Origin: Candidatus Saccharimonadota bacterium
GTDB lineage: Bacteria > Patescibacteriota > Saccharimonadia > Saccharimonadales > Saccharimonadaceae
Direction: 5' to 3'
DNA length: 9,473 nt
Assembly: GCA_003545655.1 (NCBI GenBank)
Contig: DODJ01000047.1
Span: 1-9,473 of the forward strand
Both the position numbers and the translations under genes were made by a program. The notes under the pieces are model-generated. The model was not told the DNA's origin, did not search any database, and saw only the letters and a program-made list of their open reading frames with translations. Within the stretch, counting starts at the first letter, position 1. Each line of letters opens with the position of its first letter. Below, one piece after another: positions 5,737 through 9,473 of the stretch.

Positions 5737-5973
5737 TTAGTTTTCCTCCTTCTTAGCTGCAAGTTCTGCTTGCTTAATGGTAGTCAGTGAACGGGCAATT
5801 GCTTTGCGCTGCGTCGTAAGTACATGGGGGTTCACAAGTTCGCCCATACGGTGGCTACGGCGCGACTCTTGGTGGTCGTTTCGTAGGCTTACAAGCTCTT
5901 CCTTAAGCTGCGCAAGTGTTTTTACTTCGTTTGCCTTCTTAGGAGCTGCTTTAGTGGTTTTTTTATCAGCCAT
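5737..5973 (-). CDS. rpmC: 50S ribosomal protein L29
   Basis: Large-subunit protein L29 (78 aa), near the exit tunnel where nascent-chain factors dock. Two helices form the protein: LAQLKEELVSLRNDHQESRR (about residues 21-40) and PHVLTTQRKAIARSLTTIKQAEL (49-71). The first 17 residues (KKTTKAAPKKANE) are a Lys/Ala-rich extension absent from the ~65-aa typical protein. The GELVNPHVL segment stands in for the usual GxLENPxRI. The start overlaps the rplP stop (TAATG), with AAGGAG nine bases upstream. Divergent but secure from position between rplP and rpsQ. Confidence 0.93.
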   Translation of the reverse strand: MADKKTTKAAPKKANEVKTLAQLKEELVSLRNDHQESRRSHRMGELVNPHVLTTQRKAIARSLTTIKQAELAAKKEEN

Positions 5974-6386
5974 TATGCGTTCTCCTTCACGATAAACTTA
6001 GTTTTCACTGGTAGCTTGTGTGCGGCAAGGCGCATGGCCTCGCGAGCGACTTCTTCTTCAACACCTTTCATTTCAAAAAGGATAGTGCCGGCCTTTACGC
6101 GAGCAACGAAGAATTCTGGGTTACCTTTACCGCCACCCATCTTTACGTCCTGTGGTTTACGGGTTCGTGGAAGGTGCGGGAAAATACGAATCCAGATTTT
6201 ACCACCACGCTTGATGTAGCGAGTCATCGCCTGACGAGCTGACTCGATTTGGCGAGAGGTGATGTCGTTGTTTTGCTGCGATTGAAGTGCATAGTCCCCG
6301 AAGGCGATATAGTTACCAGAAGTAGCATTACCTTCGTTTCGACCCTTGCGAACCTTTCGGTGCTTCATTTTCTTAGGAAGTAACAT
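5973..6386 (-). CDS. rplP: 50S ribosomal protein L16
   Basis: Large-subunit protein L16 (137 aa, normal length), which organises the aminoacyl-tRNA site. It begins [19 protein letters not shown], the L16 consensus, and continues with [45 protein letters not shown] (about residues 29-74) and [25 protein letters not shown] (82-106), all diagnostic. There are five bases between the rpsC stop and this ATG, the largest gap in the run apart from rpsN-rpsH; AAAGGAG overlapping the end of rpsC is the ribosome-binding site. Confidence 0.98.
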   Translation of the reverse strand: MLLPKKMKHRKVRKGRNEGNATSGNYIAFGDYALQSQQNNDITSRQIESARQAMTRYIKRGGKIWIRIFPHLPRTRKPQDVKMGGGKGNPEFFVARVKAGTILFEMKGVEEEVAREAMRLAAHKLPVKTKFIVKENA

Positions 6387-6391
6387 ACCGA

Positions 6392-7024
6392 TTAGCTCCT
6401 TTCACCCTTGTAGATCCAGACCTTAACCCCCACGATACCAGCACCAGGAAGTGCAGCACGTGCGGTGTGGAAGTCCACATCAGCACGAAGAGTATGAAGA
6501 GGTACTGAACCTTCGCTAATTTTCTCGCGACGAGCCATTTCTGCGCTGTTAAGACGGCCAGATACTTGGATACGAACACCCTTAGCGCCAGCAGTCATAA
6601 CGTTCTGCGCAGCCATTTTGATTGCACGGCGGAAATTTGAACGACGTTCAAGTTGGTGAGCGATGTTCTCGGCCACAAGCTTTGCGCTGAGGTCGGGACG
6701 CTTCACTTCTTCGATATTAATACGAACCGGAAGGCTTGCAATTTTTTCAAGCTCCTTCTTAAGTTCGGTAACGCCTGCACCACCACGACCGATCACGACA
6801 CCGGCTTTCGCAGTATGAATCGTTACGGTAACGAGGTTAGCAGAACGCTCAATTTCAACTCGCGAAATCGTCGGACGACTCGCGAAGCGCTTTTCTACGT
6901 GCTCACGAATTTTAATGCCCTCAACGAGCAAGCGAGAAAAGTCTTTTTTGCTAGCAAACCAGCGTGAATCCCAGTTCTTGTGAACCTGGAGACGGAAACT
7001 GGTTGGATTAACCTTTTGTCCCAT
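6392..7024 (-). CDS. rpsC: 30S ribosomal protein S3
   Basis: Small-subunit protein S3 (210 aa), which lines the mRNA entry channel. The N-terminal [22 protein letters not shown] is typical. The type II KH domain has its G79-R80-G81-G82 loop in [13 protein letters not shown]. The C-terminal domain contains [16 protein letters not shown]132, R133 and K136 correspond to the residues linked to mRNA helicase activity in Escherichia coli S3 (R131, R132, K135). [31 protein letters not shown] follows, and the protein ends at [11 protein letters not shown]. The ATG overlaps the rplV stop as TAATG, with AGAGGAGAAG from the rplV tail upstream. Confidence 0.98.
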   Translation of the reverse strand: MGQKVNPTSFRLQVHKNWDSRWFASKKDFSRLLVEGIKIREHVEKRFASRPTISRVEIERSANLVTVTIHTAKAGVVIGRGGAGVTELKKELEKIASLPVRINIEEVKRPDLSAKLVAENIAHQLERRSNFRRAIKMAAQNVMTAGAKGVRIQVSGRLNSAEMARREKISEGSVPLHTLRADVDFHTARAALPGAGIVGVKVWIYKGERS

Positions 7025-7458
7025 TATTTCTTCTCCTCTTTCTTCGCTGGCTTTTCTGCTTTAGCCTCAGTTGCTTTCGCTTCTGCTGGCTTTGCAGCTG
7101 CCTTCTTTGGCTTCAACTCACCCGTTACCTCAACAAGGATATTTGATGTACGCTTCTGGAAAGGAAGGGCACGCCCACGACTTGCTGGTTTAAACCGCTT
7201 AAGGCGAGTACCAGTGGTAACAGATAGGGTTGCGATAGTTAGGGTCTTGCCGTCAAACCCGTGGTTGTTCACGGCGTTTGCTTGGGCACTTTCAATTGCC
7301 TTACGCACTACAAGAGCAGCACGCTTCGGCGTGTGATTAAGGATTACGATAGCGTCGGCTACCGAGCGGCCACGCACAAGACTTGCTACCAAGCTTACCT
7401 TGCGGGGTGCTTGGTCAACATTCTTGGCGTACGCACGTACTACAGATACATTAGCCAT
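7024..7458 (-). CDS. rplV: 50S ribosomal protein L22
   Basis: Large-subunit protein L22 (144 aa), whose hairpin lines the exit tunnel. The family core spans residues 1-112: AYAKNVDQAPRKVSLVASLVRGRSV (9-33), PKRAALVVRKAIESAQANAVNN (44-65) and GTRLKRFKPASRGRALPFQKRTSNILVEV (82-110), the last being the tunnel loop and final strand. After it there is an Ala/Lys/Glu-rich tail of about 30 residues ending KPAKKEEKK, absent from the ~110-aa canonical protein. I used the ATG at 7456-7458, one base after the rpsS stop and with GGAGG upstream; a longer in-frame start at 7512 would run 18 codons into rpsS. Confidence 0.96.
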   Translation of the reverse strand: MANVSVVRAYAKNVDQAPRKVSLVASLVRGRSVADAIVILNHTPKRAALVVRKAIESAQANAVNNHGFDGKTLTIATLSVTTGTRLKRFKPASRGRALPFQKRTSNILVEVTGELKPKKAAAKPAEAKATEAKAEKPAKKEEKK

Positions 7459-7459
7459 A

Positions 7460-7723
7460 CTACTTCGCCTTTCCTCCGTGCTTGCGGAACTTACGAGTAG
7501 GACTAAACTCACCGAGCTTGTGGCCTACCATGTTTTCCGAAATAAGCACTGGTACGTGTACCTTACCGTTGTGTACGGCGATAGTACGCCCTACCATTTC
7601 TGGGCTAATAGTGCTTGCGCGAGCCCAAGTTTTGATAATGGTTCGGTCTTCGAGACCCAAGGCCGCCACTTTCTTAGCGAGCTTGAAGTCGACGAATGGA
7701 CCTTTTTTCAATGATCGACTCAT
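7460..7723 (-). CDS. rpsS: 30S ribosomal protein S19
   Basis: Small-subunit protein S19 (87 aa, usual ~90), in the head near the A-site finger and S13. [19 protein letters not shown] is the family start; [28 protein letters not shown] (about residues 32-59) and [22 protein letters not shown] (64-85) are signature segments. One base separates it from rplB (TAATATG); AAGAGGAAG in the rplB tail supplies the ribosome-binding site. Confidence 0.98.
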   Translation of the reverse strand: MSRSLKKGPFVDFKLAKKVAALGLEDRTIIKTWARASTISPEMVGRTIAVHNGKVHVPVLISENMVGHKLGEFSPTRKFRKHGGKAK

Positions 7724-7724
7724 A

Positions 7725-8564
7725 TTACTTCTTCCTCTTCGCGTCGTGGCGCGACCTTACAATATGACCAGAAACGTCTTTACGACGGCGGGTGCGGTAC
7801 CCAAGGGTTAACTGACCCCAAGGAGTACGCGGTGCTTTACCGGTACCGTGTGCACCACCGTCACCACCACCGTGAGGGTGGTCGGCGGCGTTCATAGCGA
7901 CACCACGAACTGATGGGCGAATACCTTTGCGTCGCTTACGTCCAGCTGATCCTACTTTAATGTTTTGGTGTTGAACGTTTCCAACAACACCAATTGCGGC
8001 AGTTGCCTCTTGGCGGAACTTACGTACCTCACCAGAAGGAAGGCGGACTAGCGCGTAGTCACCTTCTTTTGCCATCAACTGCGCTTTTGTACCTGCAGAA
8101 CGTACGATCTGTGCGCCCTTACCTGGGTGAAGCTCAATTGCGTAAATTTGGGTACCAACAGGAATGTTGGCAAGCGGCATACGGTTTGATTGCTCAATAG
8201 GAGCTTCCGCACCACTTTGGATTACCTTGCCTACGGTCATAGAAGTATCGGCAAGGATGTAGTGGTATAGGCCGTTTTGGTCTTTCACACGAGCGATGCG
8301 AGCCGAACGGTTAGGGTCATACTCGATGTGCTCGACGGTTACCACAGCGCCTGCTGGGAGGTTGTGATTCATCAAACGATAGTGACGTTTCACACCGCCG
8401 CCACGGTGACGTACGGTAATACGACCCGCGTTGTTGCGGCCGGCGTTTTGCTTTTTGCTCTTCGTAAGGCTCTTCAGGGGTTTGCGCGTTGTAATATCGC
8501 TTAGGTCCTGTGAGGTCATACCACGACGAGCAGGAGTGGTTGGGTTGTACTGCTTAAGTGCCAT
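7725..8564 (-). CDS. rplB: 50S ribosomal protein L2
   Basis: Large-subunit protein L2 (279 aa, usual ~275), essential for subunit association and close to the peptidyl-transferase centre. N-terminal OB-like domain: [22 protein letters not shown] (about residues 43-64). SH3-like domain: [23 protein letters not shown] and [19 protein letters not shown]-terminal loop: [19 protein letters not shown], with H229 (of H229-P230-H231) aligning with the functionally important His229 of the Escherichia coli protein, then [19 protein letters not shown]. Starts in a TAATG overlap with rplW, whose last codons hold GAGGAG. Confidence 0.98.
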   Translation of the reverse strand: MALKQYNPTTPARRGMTSQDLSDITTRKPLKSLTKSKKQNAGRNNAGRITVRHRGGGVKRHYRLMNHNLPAGAVVTVEHIEYDPNRSARIARVKDQNGLYHYILADTSMTVGKVIQSGAEAPIEQSNRMPLANIPVGTQIYAIELHPGKGAQIVRSAGTKAQLMAKEGDYALVRLPSGEVRKFRQEATAAIGVVGNVQHQNIKVGSAGRKRRKGIRPSVRGVAMNAADHPHGGGDGGAHGTGKAPRTPWGQLTLGYRTRRRKDVSGHIVRSRHDAKRKK

Positions 8565-8920
8565 TACTTCTTCTCCTCACTCTTCTTCTTAGGAGCTTCA
8601 GGTGCTTCTTCAACTGGCTGTTCGAAAAGCGCAAGGCTACTTCCTTCAGCAAGCGTCACGTACGCTTTTTTACTGTCGGTTCGAGTAGTGTTACCTGGGT
8701 AGCGGTTCTTTCCACGTGAGAAACGAACTGCTTTACCGGTTTGCACAAGGCTCTTTACTATTTTAACGGTTACACCGTACTGCGCCTCAACAGCGTCGAC
8801 GATTTCGTTTTTGTTTGCTGCCAAAGGCACGGTAAATACGTATACGTTCTTTTGGCTAAGGCCATAGGCTTTTTCGGTAGTTACCGGAGTGACAAGGATG
8901 GTTGATAGGTTCTTAGCCAT
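8564..8920 (-). CDS. rplW: 50S ribosomal protein L23
   Basis: Large-subunit protein L23 (118 aa), at the exit-tunnel rim where trigger factor and SRP dock. ILVTPVTTEKAYGLSQKNVYVFTVPLAANKNEIVDAVEAQYGVTVKIVKSL (about residues 8-58) is the family core, followed by GKAVRFSRGKNRYPGNTTRTDSKKAYVTLAEGSSL. The last ~20 residues are Glu/Pro/Lys-rich (EEAPEAPKKKSEEKK), longer than the usual ~95-100 aa. The ATG at 8918-8920 is one base after the rplD stop (TAATATG). A perfect AGGAGG from the last rplD codons lies seven bases upstream. Confidence 0.97.
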   Translation of the reverse strand: MAKNLSTILVTPVTTEKAYGLSQKNVYVFTVPLAANKNEIVDAVEAQYGVTVKIVKSLVQTGKAVRFSRGKNRYPGNTTRTDSKKAYVTLAEGSSLALFEQPVEEAPEAPKKKSEEKK

Positions 8921-8921
8921 A

Positions 8922-9473
8922 TTACGCCTCCTCTTTCTTTACTGAAGGCACAAGCCAAGTTTTTAGGGTTGGGACAGACGCCGTAGAGAGTACGATGTGA
9001 TCTGCATTAAGAATAGTGTAGACACTTAGGTACTTAGTGCTTACAAGAAGCACGTTCTCTAGGTTATTGGTAGCGCGAATAAGCGCTGGGGTTTTTTCAT
9101 CTACGACGATAAGGGTTTTGCGGTCGAACTTGTTGTCACTAAGGAACGCCGCTACTTCTGCAGTTTTACCCGTTGTCTTAACATCGAGAACGGTAACCTT
9201 CTTTGCTTCGTTAGCAAGTGTCAGTGCCTGGCGAATTGCCTGGCGCTTTGCTTGGGTTGAAAGCCTTTTCGAGTAGTTTTCGTTACCACGAGGACCAAAG
9301 ACGATACCACCGCCACGCCAGATTGGGTTTCGGCTTGAACCGAACCGTGCGCGACCAGTACCCTTTTGGCGCCATGGTTTCTTACCACCACCGCTAATTT
9401 CGCCACGAGTCTTCGTACGCGCTGCGCAGGTACGGTTGTTCGCAAGATAGGCATCGTAGGCTAACTTAAGTAG
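8922..9473 (-). CDS. rplD: 50S ribosomal protein L4, missing its N-terminus (cut by window edge)
   Basis: Large-subunit protein L4; 183 residues plus the stop codon are in the window, and by comparison with the ~200-aa family about 25 N-terminal residues lie beyond position 9473. The first visible residues LLKLAYDAYLANNR correspond to the helix before the tunnel loop. The loop is unmistakable: TKTRGEISGGGKKPWRQKGTGRARFGS followed by NPIWRGGGIVFGP. Later segments TAEVAAFLSDNKFDRKTLIVVDE and NLENVLLVSTKYLSVYTILNADHIVLS fit the C-terminal Rossmann-like half. It ends VPSVKKEEA, the KKEE codons carrying the AGGAGG for rplW. No ATG codon in the visible part is a plausible start. Order suggests rplC upstream. 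Confidence 0.96.
   Translation of the reverse strand, partial: LLKLAYDAYLANNRTCAARTKTRGEISGGGKKPWRQKGTGRARFGSSRNPIWRGGGIVFGPRGNENYSKRLSTQAKRQAIRQALTLANEAKKVTVLDVKTTGKTAEVAAFLSDNKFDRKTLIVVDEKTPALIRATNNLENVLLVSTKYLSVYTILNADHIVLSTASVPTLKTWLVPSVKKEEA

Noticed and set aside
6980..7336. Plus-strand open frame opposite rplV with Ala/Phe-rich residues suggesting a membrane segment
   Set aside because: The Phe/Ala pattern is the complement of the Lys/Ala-rich rplV tail, so the apparent hydrophobic stretch is a composition artefact.
7459..7512. Longer rplV start 18 codons upstream
   Set aside because: It lies within rpsS in another frame; the ATG at 7456-7458 matches the family and follows the rpsS stop by one base.
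1..9473. Alternative genetic code (UGA as glycine), as in some CPR lineages
   Set aside because: All complete genes read through at normal family lengths with the standard code, and no conserved glycine or tryptophan position requires an in-frame TGA. All stops seen are TAA or TAG, so the data do not test the code strictly, but nothing calls for recoding.

Overview
The window is a compact ribosomal-protein locus read entirely from the minus strand, so transcription runs from high to low coordinates. From right to left it covers the second half of an S10 operon and most of a spc operon: rplD (cut by the window edge), rplW, rplB, rpsS, rplV, rpsC, rplP, rpmC, rpsQ, rplN, rplX, rplE, rpsN, rpsH, then a non-ribosomal stretch, then rplF, rplR and the first 49 codons of rpsE. 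The two classical operons are fused without any spacer between rpsQ and rplN. The bacterial gene order, a short zinc-free S14, extreme packing and the style of the proteins suggest a small-genome bacterium with the standard genetic code. My best guess is Candidatus Saccharibacteria (TM7) or a related Patescibacteria/CPR lineage. This is an impression from the protein sequences and was not tested by a search.

Region 3475-9473 is a run of 14 ribosomal genes with almost no intergenic DNA. Six junctions are TAATG one-base overlaps, and most others have one base between stop and start. In nearly all of them the Shine-Dalgarno sequence of the next gene lies inside the last codons of the gene before it, which gives several unrelated ribosomal proteins Lys/Glu-rich tails.

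Region 1039-3474 is the unusual part. rpsH and rplF, normally neighbours in spc operons, are separated by about 2.4 kb. Directly after rpsH there is a hairpin that looks like an intrinsic terminator (3432-3455). Next come an HD-domain phosphohydrolase (2712-3392), an all-alpha NTP pyrophosphohydrolase of the MazG-like house-cleaning type (2304-2696) and a Fic-domain protein (1194-2273). The HD and Fic genes each have an extended -10 promoter so close to the ATG that their mRNAs should be leaderless or nearly so, and neither has a Shine-Dalgarno. The pyrophosphatase gene has a Shine-Dalgarno and is probably co-transcribed with the HD gene.

The rest of the spc operon is then restarted by a near-consensus promoter (1158-1186) followed by a leader of about 110 nt that can fold into nested helices ahead of rplF. 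Thus one ribosomal transcription unit appears to have become two, with a nucleotide-metabolism or signalling cassette between them. The ribosomal proteins supply both subunits. The function of the cassette is unknown, but all three products are expected to act on nucleotides or on phosphate esters.
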